Of a DNA stretch of 64,000 nucleotides, positions 19,010 to 28,445 are shown in pieces. Source of the stretch: Paenarthrobacter nitroguajacolicus (lineage in GTDB: Bacteria > Actinomycetota > Actinomycetes > Actinomycetales > Micrococcaceae); NCBI RefSeq assembly GCF_029952445.1, contig NZ_JAQPPK010000014.1:1-64000 (forward strand), given 5' to 3'. Each line of letters begins with the position of its first letter. Positions within the stretch are counted from its first letter, which is position 1. The position numbers and the translations under genes were made by a program. Below the pieces are notes generated by a model that saw only the letters and a list, made by a program, of their open reading frames with translations, had not been told where the DNA came from and made no database searches.

Positions 19010-20122
19010 TTACTTGGTGATCGGGCCGAGTACCGGATCGTCGACGTAGGCGGTCTTGACGTTCTCCATGGTCACGATCTGTGGCGGCAGGAGGAAGGCC
19101 GGGACGGTCTTGACGCCGTTGTTGTAGGAGTCCTTGTCGTTGATTTCCAGCTGCTTGCCTGCCTGGAGGTCCTTCACCATGGTGATGGCGTGCTCAACGA
19201 GCTTGCGGGTGTCCTTGTTGATGGTGGAGTACTGCTCGCCAGCCATGATCGACTTGACGGACTCAACCTCGGAGTCCTGGCCTGTCACAACGGGGAGCGG
19301 CTTGCCGGCAGCCTTGACGGACGTCAGAACCGCACGGGCAAGGGTGTCGTTGGGGGACAGGACGCCGTCCAGCGAAGCGGTGCCGTAGCTGCCGGTGAGC
19401 AGCGTATCAGCACGACGCTGGGCGTTTTCAGCCTTCCAACCCTGGGTAACAGCCTGCTCGAACGAGGTCTGGCCGGAGAGTACCTTGAGGGTGCCGTCGT
19501 CGATCTTCGGCTTCAGGACGCTCATGGCGCCGTCGAAGAAGACCTTGGCGTTGGCATCATCCGGGGAACCGGCGAAGAGCTCGATGTTGTAAGGACCGGA
19601 AGGCTTCTTGGCCTTCAGTCCGTCCAGAAGCGCCTGGCCCTGCAGGACACCAACCTTGAAGTTGTCGTACGCCACGTAGTAGTCCACGTTGTCCGTGTTC
19701 AGGAGGAGACGGTCGTAGGCGATGACCGTAGCGCCCGAGTCCTTGGCCTGCTGGAGCTGCGTACCCAGCTGGGCGCCGTCGATGGCTCCCACAATGATGA
19801 CCTTGGCACCCTTGGTGACCATGGCGCTGATCTGGTTCTGCTGCTCGGACACGCCGCCGTTGGCGAACTGGACGTCTGCCTTGAAGCCGGCGCCGGTGAG
19901 GCCGTCGTTGAACAGCTTCTCCGCGAGGACCCAGTTCTCACTGGTCTTCTGAGGAAGTGCGACGCCGATCAGCGAGTCCTTGGGGAATGCTTCCCCGCCT
20001 CCTGTGCTGCTGCTGCTTGAGCCGCTGTCTGTGCGGCCGCAGGCTGTCAGCGCCAGTGCCGCGATGGCAGCGACTGCTGCTGCCTTTCCTGCTTTACCAA
20101 ACATTCGCATATCTTGGTTCAC
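19010..20122 (-). CDS. chvE: Multiple-monosaccharide ABC importer binding lipoprotein
   Basis: A 370-residue periplasmic-binding-protein type I lipoprotein. The signal peptide ends in the lipobox LTAC (Cys28), followed by a Ser/Gly linker. The mature part has LIGVALPQKTSENWVLAEKL and YVAYDNFKVGVLQGQALLDG, close to ChvE/MmsE proteins that bind xylose, arabinose, galactose or glucose. Start is GTG at 20122 or ATG at 20110; the ribosome binding site is weak for both. It is the third gene of the ggu-type operon and has the terminator. Confidence 0.92.
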   Translation of the reverse strand: MNQDMRMFGKAGKAAAVAAIAALALTACGRTDSGSSSSSTGGGEAFPKDSLIGVALPQKTSENWVLAEKLFNDGLTGAGFKADVQFANGGVSEQQNQISAMVTKGAKVIIVGAIDGAQLGTQLQQAKDSGATVIAYDRLLLNTDNVDYYVAYDNFKVGVLQGQALLDGLKAKKPSGPYNIELFAGSPDDANAKVFFDGAMSVLKPKIDDGTLKVLSGQTSFEQAVTQGWKAENAQRRADTLLTGSYGTASLDGVLSPNDTLARAVLTSVKAAGKPLPVVTGQDSEVESVKSIMAGEQYSTINKDTRKLVEHAITMVKDLQAGKQLEINDKDSYNNGVKTVPAFLLPPQIVTMENVKTAYVDDPVLGPITK

Positions 20123-20182
20123 TTTCTGTGTGGGTGGGGTGGAGCGAGTCTTCTGGGTGGAGAAGTTTGGGGTGGAAGCCGC

Positions 20183-21454
20183 TCAGGCTTCCCGGGAAAT
20201 GACCTCTTTGGTGGAAGTGGCTTCGTCGGGCTTGAGCTCGTTGTTGTTGCGCTGGAAGTTCTTCAGCAGCAACCCCGTGATGGAGCGCTTGCCCTGGGAC
20301 TTGTTGTAGACATCGAAGGCAACAGCTGCCAGGAGCACCAGGCCCTTGATGATCTGGGTAAGGTCCGCGCCAACGCCCAGGAGCTGGAGGCCGTTGTTGA
20401 GGACAGCCATGACCAGGCCACCGACGATCGAACCGATCACGGTACCAACACCACCGGTAACGGCAGCGCCGCCGATGAACACTGCGGCGATGGCGTCAAG
20501 TTCCCAGCCGACACCATCGAACGGGCCCGAGGCCGTGGAGCGGCCAACGAAGATCATGCCCGCAAGGCCTGCCAGCACGGACATGTTCATCATGACCATG
20601 AAGTTGACCTTCTTGGACTGGACACCGGACAGCTCGGCTGCGTGGCGGTTGCCACCCACGGCGTAGACGTGGCGGCCGAGGACGGTCTTGTCAGCGATGA
20701 AACCGTAGATGAGGACCAGGACCGCGAGGATCAGGCCGGGGATGGGGAAGGACGTTCCGGGGCGACCCGTAGCGAACAGGTACGTGGCGTAGAGGATGGC
20801 GCCGCAGATCAGTACCAGCTTGGTGACCTCTACCCAGAGTTCGGGGACGTCTGCGCCCAGTGCCTTGTTGGTGGCGCGGGCACGCAGAGACATGATGACG
20901 ACGAAGGCGGCGGCAAGGATGCCCAGGAGCAGTGTCAGGTTGTTGAAGCCGGTGTTCGGTCCGATTTCAGGCAGGTAGCCGGAGCCCAGGAACTGGAAAT
21001 CCTTGGAGACAGGGATGGTGTTCGACTTGCCGACGAACTGGTTGAAACCGCGGAACAGGAGCATGCCGGCCAGTGTCACGATGAACGCGGGGATGCCCAC
21101 GTACGCCACCCAGAACCCTTGCCAGGCACCGATCACGGCACCAAGGAGCAGGCCGAAAAGCACGCCCGCCCACCAGGGGAGCCCCCAGTCACGCATGGCG
21201 AGGGCCACGAACACGCCCACGAATGCGGCCACGGAACCAACGGAGAGGTCGATGTGGCCGGCGATGATGACCAGGACCATGCCGATGGCCAGGATGAGGA
21301 TGTAGGAGTTGCCGTTGAACAGGTTGATCACGTTGCCGGGCGTCAGCGTGCGGCCGTCCGTGAAGATCTGGAAGAAGACGATAAGTGCCACCAGGGCGAA
21401 GATCATGCCGAACTGGCGGGTATTGCCACCAAATAGCTTCTTGAGCGCATTCAT
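20183..21454 (-). CDS. gguB: Multiple-monosaccharide ABC importer permease
   Basis: A 423-residue permease of the BPD_transp_2 (ribose/xylose) family with about 10-12 membrane segments; the signature GMVLVIIAGHIDLSVGSVAA lies near 55-75. The length matches GguB/XylH-type permeases, longer than RbsC. It is encoded 45 bp after the ATPase gene and 60 bp before the binding protein, in one operon. Confidence 0.93.
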   Translation of the reverse strand: MNALKKLFGGNTRQFGMIFALVALIVFFQIFTDGRTLTPGNVINLFNGNSYILILAIGMVLVIIAGHIDLSVGSVAAFVGVFVALAMRDWGLPWWAGVLFGLLLGAVIGAWQGFWVAYVGIPAFIVTLAGMLLFRGFNQFVGKSNTIPVSKDFQFLGSGYLPEIGPNTGFNNLTLLLGILAAAFVVIMSLRARATNKALGADVPELWVEVTKLVLICGAILYATYLFATGRPGTSFPIPGLILAVLVLIYGFIADKTVLGRHVYAVGGNRHAAELSGVQSKKVNFMVMMNMSVLAGLAGMIFVGRSTASGPFDGVGWELDAIAAVFIGGAAVTGGVGTVIGSIVGGLVMAVLNNGLQLLGVGADLTQIIKGLVLLAAVAFDVYNKSQGKRSITGLLLKNFQRNNNELKPDEATSTKEVISREA

Positions 21455-21499
21455 TGTTTTGGTCCTTGTGTCAGGAAGGGGCGGGGCTGGGCCAAAGGG

Positions 21500-23056
21500 T
21501 CAAGCTGCTTTGCGGGAGGAAGTCATCAGCTTCATGAGGCTTTCCTGGCTCGCTTCGTTCTTGTTCAGGACGCCGGTGATGGCGCCTTCGAAGATGGTGT
21601 AGATGCGGTCGGACAGGCCCAGGAGTTCTGGAAGCTCCGAGGAAATGACGATCACTCCCTTGCCTTGGTTCGCCAGCCTTTGGATGATGCCGTAGATCTC
21701 ATATTTGGCGCCGACGTCAATGCCACGTGTGGGTTCGTCCAGGATGAGCAGGTCCGGATCGGTGAACATCCACTTGGCCAGCACTACCTTCTGCTGGTTG
21801 CCGCCGGAGAGCTTGGCTACGCCCTCTTCAACCGATGGGGTCTTGGTCCGAAGCGACTTACGGTATTCCTCCGCGACGCTGAACTCCTTGCGGTCATCCA
21901 CCACTGAGTAGTTGCTGATGGCGCGAAGGTTGGCCGCAACGGTGGTCGTCTTGATGTCGTCCAGCAGGTTCAGCCCGAGCGATTTCCGGTCCTCGGTCAC
22001 GTAGCCCAGGCCGGCGTCGATCGCGGCGCGGACGCTGCGGATCTGGATCGGCTTGCCGTCCTTGTAGATCTGGCCCTTGATGAACCGGCCGTAGGAATGG
22101 CCGAATACCGACCGTGCCAGTTCCGTCCGGCCAGCGCCCATGAGGCCCGCGAACCCGACGATTTCGCCACGACGCACAAAGAAGTTCGAGCCCTTGCAGA
22201 TCAGGCGGTCCTGGATCTGCGGGTGGCCGACGGTCCAGTCCTTGACCTCGAAGAAGACCTCGCCGATCTTCGGTTCGTGGTCCGGGAAGCGGGATTCGAG
22301 GGTCCGGCCCACCATGCCCTTGATGATGCGGTCCTCGTCCACGCCATCGCGCTTCACGTTCAGCGTTTCGATCGACTTGCCGTCACGGATGATGGTGATC
22401 TCGTCCGCAATCTGTTCGATCTCGTTGAGCTTGTGGGAAATGATGATCGAGGTAATGCCGCGGCCCTTCAGGCCCAGGATCAGGTCCAGCAGGTGCTGGG
22501 AGTCCGATTCGTTCAAAGCTGCCGTGGGCTCGTCGAGGATCAGGAGCTTCACGGACTTGTTCAGCGCCTTGGCGATCTCCACCAGCTGCTGCTTGCCAAC
22601 GCCGATTTCCTTGATGGGGGTGTCAGGGTCGTCCCGGAGGCCCACACGCGCCAGGAGTTCGAGGGAACGTTTCCGGGCTTCGGCCCAGTCGATGACGCCC
22701 CACTTTGTGGGTTCGTTTCCCAGGAAGATGTTCTCCATGATGGACAATTCCGGGATCAGCGCCAGTTCCTGGTGAATGATCACGATGCCGGCCGCTTCGC
22801 TGGCGCGGATGTCCTTGAACTGCTGCGTTTCGGCCTGGTACACGATGTCGCCGGTGTAGCTGCCGTAGGGGTAAACCCCGGACAGGACCTTCATCAGGGT
22901 GGATTTGCCTGCACCGTTCTCACCACAAATTGCGTGGATCTCGCCGGCCATTACGCGCAGGCTTACGTTCGACAAGGCTTTCACTCCGGGGAATTCCTTG
23001 GTGATGGAGCGCATCTCCAAAAGGATGGGCTCGCCTTGCGTGTCGAGGGTTGTCAT
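21500..23056 (-). CDS. gguA: Multiple-monosaccharide ABC importer ATPase (two NBDs)
   Basis: A 518-residue tandem ATPase. NBD1 has Walker [10 protein letters not shown] near residue 45, signature [14 protein letters not shown] and Walker [19 protein letters not shown]2 has [18 protein letters not shown] in place of a full Walker A, signature [16 protein letters not shown] and Walker [17 protein letters not shown]. This is the MglA/RbsA/GguA pattern. It is the first gene of the importer operon; its promoter region carries the ROK operator-like site. Confidence 0.95.
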   Translation of the reverse strand: MTTLDTQGEPILLEMRSITKEFPGVKALSNVSLRVMAGEIHAICGENGAGKSTLMKVLSGVYPYGSYTGDIVYQAETQQFKDIRASEAAGIVIIHQELALIPELSIMENIFLGNEPTKWGVIDWAEARKRSLELLARVGLRDDPDTPIKEIGVGKQQLVEIAKALNKSVKLLILDEPTAALNESDSQHLLDLILGLKGRGITSIIISHKLNEIEQIADEITIIRDGKSIETLNVKRDGVDEDRIIKGMVGRTLESRFPDHEPKIGEVFFEVKDWTVGHPQIQDRLICKGSNFFVRRGEIVGFAGLMGAGRTELARSVFGHSYGRFIKGQIYKDGKPIQIRSVRAAIDAGLGYVTEDRKSLGLNLLDDIKTTTVAANLRAISNYSVVDDRKEFSVAEEYRKSLRTKTPSVEEGVAKLSGGNQQKVVLAKWMFTDPDLLILDEPTRGIDVGAKYEIYGIIQRLANQGKGVIVISSELPELLGLSDRIYTIFEGAITGVLNKNEASQESLMKLMTSSRKAA

Positions 23057-23148
23057 CAGCCCTTACGCCTCCAATGCATGACTTCGTTGTCGGCCCCGCA
23101 AACGGCGGAGCTGTCTGATGAAAAAGTAAACTGGATCACCTATATTGT

Positions 23149-23163
23149 CGTCAAGACTTGAAC
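23149..23163 (-). promoter_or_regulatory. ROK operator-like site over the gguA -35 box
   Basis: TCAAGACTTGA (23151-23161) is a perfect 11-bp palindrome. On the minus strand it ends in TTGACG, a candidate -35 box (23149-23154). A very similar site lies ahead of the ROK regulator gene; 18 of 23 aligned positions agree across both. A wider inverted pair, CTGGATCA (23131-23138) and TGATCCAG (23167-23174), encloses the site. Confidence 0.7.
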
Positions 23164-23186
23164 GCATGATCCAGCTAACGATTTCG

Positions 23187-24377
23187 TTACCTACCGGTAA
23201 TACCCGCGTGTTGGAACACCAAAGCGGCCGCCCCGAGGGCCTCCGCGCGGGCTCCGAGGGAGGACATTGCCAGGTGCGTAGTCTCGCCCACCACGGGCAC
23301 GGCATGCCGCACCAGGCACCTGCGGATGGGGTCCAGGAGGAGGTCGCCAAGGCCCGCCAATGGGCCACCGACAACGATCACTTCCGGGTTGATCAGGTTG
23401 GAAACGTTCCCCAGCGCCCGGCCGACGGCCAGGCCGGCGTCGTCCACTACGCGCTGGGTGGCGGAGTCCCCGGCGAGGCAATTGCGCACGATGTCCTGCG
23501 GGGTCAGCAGGGTGTCCTGACCGCGGCCCAACAACTCGATCATGGTGGTGGTGGACGCTATCGTTTCCAGGCAACCCCTGTTCCCGCAACGGCACACGAG
23601 GCCGTGCTCGTGGATGGTCGCATGGCCTATTTCACCGGTAATGCCAACGTTGCCGTAGTACGGGAATCCGTTCAGGATCAGGCCCGCGCCGATGCCTGAG
23701 CCGATCTTGAGGAACATGAGGTTGGAGACTCCGCTGTGGGGTCCCCAGGTCACTTCCGACAAGGCGCCGAGGTTGGCGTCGTTGTCAACAAAGACGGGGC
23801 AATTCAGGGCTTCTTCCAGCCGGTGGAGGATGTCGATCCCCACCCACTCGGGCAGGATGGCGCCCTGCGCGACGGTTCCGGACCGGCGGTCGATCGGGCC
23901 GGGAATGCCGGCCCCGGCACCTACCACCGCTGTCCGGTCGATGCCGTTCTCGCGGAGCAATTTTTCGAGCAGCCGGACTGCGGCGGCGATGCCTTCTTCC
24001 GCCTGGTGCCCCAAGGGCAACTCAATGTAGTCCTCGGCAATCACGTGGTAGCCCAGCGACGCCAGGACTACCCGGAGGTGGCGGCGGCCGAAGTCGATTC
24101 CGACGGCGACAGCGCCGTTGCTGTTCAACCTCACGTTGGTTGCCCGGCGGCCGGAGCTCGTGGTTGGTTCGGTGGACACCAGCCCTGCGTCCTGCATGAT
24201 TTTGACGATGTTCGAAATCGTGGCAGTGGAGAGCCCGGTCTGCCGGGAAAGCTCTGCCTGCGTGGACGGCCCGCTCAACAAGCACTCGATGATCCGTTGC
24301 TGGTTAAGGTGGCGGAGCGCGGATTGCGAGCCGGGTTTTCTTGGATGGCTCTTCGTTGAGCGCTGCGTAGCGGGCAT
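23187..24377 (-). CDS. ROK family transcriptional regulator (NagC/XylR type)
   Basis: A 396-residue repressor with an N-terminal winged helix (QAELSRQTGLSTATISNIVKIM, residues ~38-58) and a C-terminal sugar-kinase-like ROK domain: VAVGIDFGRRHLRVVLASLG, GAGIPGPIDRRSG and the zinc-site motif HEHGLVCRCGNRGCLETIAS. The full zinc motif suggests sugar-responsive folding. It is encoded 130 bp upstream of gguA in the same direction, with its own operator-like site, so it most likely controls the importer and itself. Confidence 0.93.
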   Translation of the reverse strand: MPATQRSTKSHPRKPGSQSALRHLNQQRIIECLLSGPSTQAELSRQTGLSTATISNIVKIMQDAGLVSTEPTTSSGRRATNVRLNSNGAVAVGIDFGRRHLRVVLASLGYHVIAEDYIELPLGHQAEEGIAAAVRLLEKLLRENGIDRTAVVGAGAGIPGPIDRRSGTVAQGAILPEWVGIDILHRLEEALNCPVFVDNDANLGALSEVTWGPHSGVSNLMFLKIGSGIGAGLILNGFPYYGNVGITGEIGHATIHEHGLVCRCGNRGCLETIASTTTMIELLGRGQDTLLTPQDIVRNCLAGDSATQRVVDDAGLAVGRALGNVSNLINPEVIVVGGPLAGLGDLLLDPIRRCLVRHAVPVVGETTHLAMSSLGARAEALGAAALVFQHAGITGR

Positions 24378-24408
24378 GACAAGAAGATTGCCCCAGAAGC
24401 CATGTTGT

Positions 24409-24423
24409 AGTCAAGAAGTGAAC
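24409..24423 (-). promoter_or_regulatory. ROK operator-like site over the ROK gene -35 box
   Basis: TCAAGAAGTGA at 24411-24421 resembles the gguA site. On the minus strand TTGACT forms a -35 box, then 18 nt lead to CAATCT, 7 nt before the ATG at 24377. The site would thus allow autorepression. Confidence 0.65.
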
Positions 24424-24482
24424 ACAGTGAGTCAAGCATCGCTTACATACTCCAACGCAAGGATTACCCTTAAGTACCCCCT

Positions 24483-24537
24483 GCGAGGCCCGTTATGCAG
24501 GGATAATCCCTCCAATTCCACGCAGGGCGGGCCCCGC
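24483..24537. repeat. Family B GC-rich palindrome, copy 3
   Basis: Arms 24483-24498 (GCGAGGCCCGTTATGC) and 24522-24537 (GCAGGGCGGGCCCCGC) match at 12 of 16 paired positions, the most degenerate copy. The centre holds a small GGGATAATCCC hairpin. Confidence 0.6.
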
Positions 24538-24678
24538 AACGGCAGGAGTTGCGTGCATTGCGTCCCGCATCCGGGCTTGGCGGGTCCAATCGCCTCGCCA
24601 CAAGCAAGATGGCCGAGCCTAGGCTTGAAGCAAGAAGATGTCCCCGGCCTCTGAACGCCCGGGATCAGGAGAAACAAG

Positions 24679-25530
24679 GTGGTAATGATGCTGCTCGCAG
24701 TCCTGCAAGCCAATGCTTCCGTGATGGACGTTGACGCCAACCTGCGCACAATCGATGACGCAGCCCGGCGCGCCGCACAAGCAGGAGCCGGGCTGCTGCT
24801 CACGCCCGAGCTGTTTCCGGTTGGCTACGCACCGCTCAGGCTGGATGCCGAACTTGACCCCGCCACGCTGCCGGGAGTTCGTGAACGCCTGGCCGGTATC
24901 GCCCGGCAGCACAGGATTGGACTGGTCTACAGCCTCCCGGCAGTCGCGAAGGTACCGCAGCAGGGCGCGGACGACGACGCCGCGCGGCCCACTCACGCCG
25001 CTAGCGCCTGGCACATCACGGCTACCTTGCTGGACGCCACGGGCCATGAAGTCCTCAACTACGCCAAGGTCCACCTCTTCGGTCCGGAGGAACACAAAGC
25101 GTTCGTCGCCGCCGAAGAACCTCCCGCCGTCGTGGATTTCGGCGGAATCCGGACGTCGATGCTGATCTGCTACGACGTCGAATTCCCGGAGGCCGTGCGG
25201 GCTGCCGCCACCCGCGGCGCCGAACTCCTGCTGGTGCCCACCGCGCTGTCCAGTGGTTTCGACAACGTGCCGCAAGTGCTCATCCGCGCCCGGGCCCTGG
25301 AGAGCCAGCTGAACGTGGCCTATGCCAACCATTCAGGGCACGAGGACGTGTACAACTTCCTGGGCGGCAGCGTCGTGGCCGGTCCTGATGGCTCGCTGCT
25401 CGCCGCAGCAGGGGAGGGCCCAGCTTTGCTGTTCGCGGAGGTTGGCACTGAAACGGTCAAAGCTGCCCGCGAGGAAGTCCCGTACCTGCGGGAGCGCAGG
25501 CCGGAACTGTACCGGGAATGGCAGAGCTAG
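24679..25530 (+). CDS. davA: DavA-like 5-aminovaleramidase (nitrilase superfamily)
   Basis: A 283-residue carbon-nitrogen hydrolase. The Glu-Lys-Cys triad is visible: Glu44 in LLLTPELFPVGY, Lys130 in LNYAKVHLFG and Cys164 in LICYDVEFPE. The general plan, including the KVHLFG motif and a C-terminal PYLRERRPELYR, resembles delta-aminovaleramide hydrolase DavA as I recall it. It would convert 5-aminovaleramide, made by the DavB-like enzyme encoded 4.4 kb away, to 5-aminovalerate. GTG at 24679 is chosen (AGGAG 7 nt upstream). Its stop overlaps the convergent PucR gene by 4 bp. Another omega-amide or aliphatic amide is possible. Confidence 0.75.
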   Translation: MVMMLLAVLQANASVMDVDANLRTIDDAARRAAQAGAGLLLTPELFPVGYAPLRLDAELDPATLPGVRERLAGIARQHRIGLVYSLPAVAKVPQQGADDDAARPTHAASAWHITATLLDATGHEVLNYAKVHLFGPEEHKAFVAAEEPPAVVDFGGIRTSMLICYDVEFPEAVRAAATRGAELLLVPTALSSGFDNVPQVLIRARALESQLNVAYANHSGHEDVYNFLGGSVVAGPDGSLLAAAGEGPALLFAEVGTETVKAAREEVPYLRERRPELYREWQS

Positions 25531-27125
25531 TCCGCAGGTACCGCCACCAACTCATCCGCGTACTGCAGCGCAATCCATAGTTCAGCCCGGACCTGCGCCT
25601 GGTTGAGGTCCATGTCCAGGAGTTCGCCCAGCACGCCGATTTGCCGCCGCACGCTGTTGCGGTGCAGGCCCAGGAGCTTGGCGGAGCCGTCCCAGCTGCC
25701 GTTTTCGCTGAGCCACCCGCGCAGCACTGACAAGAGCGGATCCCTGCGGTCCGGTTCCAGTGCGAGCACTGGTGCCAGTAGTCGTTCGGCGAGCATGGTG
25801 CCAGCCTCCCGGCCCAACAAGCCGGTGACGGACCACGTCACTTCATCCACACGGGCGCTCAACCCGGTGGACAGCACCCGGCTTCGCAGGGAACTGGCGC
25901 GCTGATAGGCGGCCGAGAGTCCATGAAGTTCCGTAGGCTCGCCAATAACCAGGCGCCAGCCGAGCTTTTCGACGTCGGCCAGCAACGAATCGTCAACCTT
26001 CAAGCGGGTGATCGCCGCGAAGCCATACTCGGTGATCTCCACCAGCTTGGTATCGAAAAGCCGGCGCCACTGGAGCGCTTCGCGAACCGGGCCGTCATCG
26101 GCCGTCCCATCCACGCGCACTCCCTGGATGACCCGCATTTGGGCAGACCGCGTGGAGGACAGGCTTTGCGCCAACAGGTCCTTGAGCCCGTTGACGTGCT
26201 TCGTTCCGCCCGAAACCAGCGATTCCGGGTGCAGCAACACCGCGGTGGCCAGTTGGCTGGGAGCCAGTGAGCCACTGGTCCGCTGCCGCACCAGCAATTC
26301 CAGCAAGCCGACGGCGGCCTGCACCACGTTGTTCTGCGCAGGAGACAAGGGGGTGTCCGAGCCAAGGATCAGGGCCCCGAGATTCGCGTCCTTGGTGCTG
26401 CGGAGGGGATGGCCGAATACCAGCGCAGATCCCGGCTGCTCGAAGCCGTCCATCTCCACGCGCGGACCGCTGCCGGACAACAGCCGCTCCAGCATGGGTG
26501 CCAGCAAGGAATGCTCGACGCCGGTGCTGCCGCCGGCACTGTGCCCGCGGGCCCTGACCCGCCCGTCCGCCCCCACCAGCAGCGCCCACACCGGCACCCG
26601 CTGGACGAGGGCGGCCAACAGTTCGTGTTCCGGCCTGGGGGAGAGGACCGCGCGCATGAGTTGGCGGTTCGTCTCGGCCAGCTGCCGGAAAACGCGGGCG
26701 TTGTCCGTCTCCAGGAGTTGCGAGAATTCCAGCCCGATCGCGGCGAACGGTACCGATTCCGGGACCTCGAACAGGGTGAGGTTGTGCTTCCGGCAGGCAT
26801 CAACCAAGGCCTCAGGGACGGCGTCGAAGTACGGCCTGATGCCGAAGCCCAGTGCAGCAACCTTCGCTTCCACCAGCCGGCGGACGTAGGCATCAACCTT
26901 GGCCGCCGAGCCGCCCTTCCCAAGGAAGGGCAGCCCGGCGGTGAGGAGGAACTCGCCCTCCGGAAGGTAGGGGGTGGGGTCTTCAAGCTCACTGGGTTCC
27001 ACCCACCGCAGCAGCGAGGCACCGCTGCCGCCGTCGTGAATCATGGTCAACTCCGGCGGCAGCTGCTCAACGAACTGTTCAAGCGTGACGAAACTGAGGC
27101 GGGCGGTGGCAGGCTCAGGCGACAT
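25527..27125 (-). CDS. PucR family transcriptional regulator
   Basis: A 532-residue regulator with an N-terminal PucR domain (RLSFVTLEQFVEQLPPELTM onward), a central GGDEF-like/CdaR module and a C-terminal PucR-type helix-turn-helix (SAKLLGLHRNSVRRQIGVL, about 485-503). The ATG at 27125 is chosen: it overlaps the alr stop by 11 bp, so translation is coupled to alr. The position, surrounded by the permease, oxidase and amidase genes, suggests it activates amino-acid degradation. Confidence 0.87.
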   Translation of the reverse strand: MSPEPATARLSFVTLEQFVEQLPPELTMIHDGGSGASLLRWVEPSELEDPTPYLPEGEFLLTAGLPFLGKGGSAAKVDAYVRRLVEAKVAALGFGIRPYFDAVPEALVDACRKHNLTLFEVPESVPFAAIGLEFSQLLETDNARVFRQLAETNRQLMRAVLSPRPEHELLAALVQRVPVWALLVGADGRVRARGHSAGGSTGVEHSLLAPMLERLLSGSGPRVEMDGFEQPGSALVFGHPLRSTKDANLGALILGSDTPLSPAQNNVVQAAVGLLELLVRQRTSGSLAPSQLATAVLLHPESLVSGGTKHVNGLKDLLAQSLSSTRSAQMRVIQGVRVDGTADDGPVREALQWRRLFDTKLVEITEYGFAAITRLKVDDSLLADVEKLGWRLVIGEPTELHGLSAAYQRASSLRSRVLSTGLSARVDEVTWSVTGLLGREAGTMLAERLLAPVLALEPDRRDPLLSVLRGWLSENGSWDGSAKLLGLHRNSVRRQIGVLGELLDMDLNQAQVRAELWIALQYADELVAVPAD

Positions 27126-28347
27126 TGCCCTGCCCGGCGGCGGCCGGCTCCTGGTAATCGGGGCACTCGTAAGCGGTATTGGCGTAGGCACGCGGGAGGC
27201 GCGGCGCAATCCTGTTGATGATTTCGTCACCGTGGCTGCCGATCGCGGCGCCCCAGTCGTCGGCGCTCGCGGCCCCTGTGGCGGGGTCTCCAAAGAGCAC
27301 AGCGGTGTCTCCGACGGCGATCCCGGACGCGTCCGGTCCGAGGTCCACCATGAACTGGTCCATGCAGACCTTGCCGATTACCGGCACGCTGCGGCCGGCG
27401 ATCTTCACAACCGAACGGCCGCTGATGCCCTTGGGGATACCGTCCGCATAACCGAGGGGGATCAGGCCGAGGTACCTGGGTTCGTAGGTGATGGCCTGGT
27501 GTTCGTAGCTCACGCCGGTGCCTGCAGGGACCTTCTTGACCATTACCAGCGGCGCCGTGACGCTGAGCGCGGGGCGGAGTCCGAAGTCGGCGGGGTCCAA
27601 GTGGTCGGCGGGAGCCAGGCCGTAAATCGCCAGGCCCGCGCGGACCATGTCGAAATGGAATTCGGGGCGGTCAAGGATGTTTGCAGAGCTGGAAACGTGC
27701 CTGAGTTCGGGCGTGAGTCCGGCGTCACGGGCTTCGCGGACAGCGTCCTCGAACTCGGCGACGGCGGTGGCGTTTCCGGGATGCGCGGGAACATCGGCCC
27801 AGGCCAGGTGGGTCCAGAGGCCGCGGACGCGCAGGGTTCCGTCGATTTCGGCCTGCCGTGCCTGCGCCACGAGTTCAGCCCAGTCTTCCTTGCGCGCGCC
27901 GCCGCGGCTAAGGCCGCTGTCCAGCTCCAGATGCACGACGGCGGGACGGCCAAGGCGGGCCGCGATGCCTGCCAGGACCTCCAGTTGCCCGACGCTCCCG
28001 AGGGAGACATCGATGTCGTTTTCCAGCGCCTCAAGAATCGTGGCGCTTGTCTGGGATGCCAGATAAAGCCACGAAAGAATGGGCAGGGTGATACCCGCTT
28101 TGCGCAGCGCAATGGCTTCGGTGAGCTGGGCTGTTCCCAGCCAATCAGCTCCCGCTTCCGCTGCCGTTCTGGCAACTTCCACCAAGCCGTGCCCGTAGGC
28201 ATTGCCCTTGACCACGGCCATGAAGAACGGCGCTTCAGTGCGCTGCTTCAGGGCCTTGACGTTGTCCGAAATGGCGGACAGGTCAACGGTGACCTGTCCG
28301 GAGAGGACTGCGGAGGCAGCCTCTTGATACTGTGCATTACGTCTCAT
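27115..28347 (-). CDS. alr: Alanine racemase, possibly catabolic
   Basis: A 410-residue fold-type III PLP enzyme. PLP lysine is Lys47 in AVVKGNAYGHG and the opposing catalytic tyrosine is Tyr281 in GTGVSYEH. It lacks a signal peptide, unlike periplasmic broad-spectrum racemases. Linkage to a PucR regulator and to amino-acid degradation genes suggests a catabolic copy or one with lysine or other amino-acid side activity; that is inference. The ATG at 28347 has no ribosome binding site, but TATAGT lies 8 nt upstream, so the message may be leaderless. Confidence 0.9.
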   Translation of the reverse strand: MRRNAQYQEAASAVLSGQVTVDLSAISDNVKALKQRTEAPFFMAVVKGNAYGHGLVEVARTAAEAGADWLGTAQLTEAIALRKAGITLPILSWLYLASQTSATILEALENDIDVSLGSVGQLEVLAGIAARLGRPAVVHLELDSGLSRGGARKEDWAELVAQARQAEIDGTLRVRGLWTHLAWADVPAHPGNATAVAEFEDAVREARDAGLTPELRHVSSSANILDRPEFHFDMVRAGLAIYGLAPADHLDPADFGLRPALSVTAPLVMVKKVPAGTGVSYEHQAITYEPRYLGLIPLGYADGIPKGISGRSVVKIAGRSVPVIGKVCMDQFMVDLGPDASGIAVGDTAVLFGDPATGAASADDWGAAIGSHGDEIINRIAPRLPRAYANTAYECPDYQEPAAAGQGNVA

Positions 28348-28355
28348 GGTTGAAC

Positions 28356-28361
28356 ACTATA
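28356..28361 (-). promoter_or_regulatory. Putative -10 box of alr (near-leaderless)
   Basis: TATAGT on the minus strand ends 8 nt before the alr start codon. No Shine-Dalgarno sequence fits between them. Confidence 0.5.
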
Positions 28362-28445
28362 GGTCATTTTGCACCGTGGTGAGAGGTGGCTCACATGCCA
28401 GTCTTGTGGAGGGGAAATCGAAACTACTTGGAAGGGACGTCAAGG

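Larger units (their letters stand above)
24378..24678. other. Divergent region between ROK regulator and DavA-like gene
   Basis: A 301-bp gap. It contains the ROK promoter and operator (24390-24423), a family-B palindrome (24483-24537), and the AGGAG ribosome binding site of the amidase gene at 24667. No other gene is seen. Confidence 0.6.
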
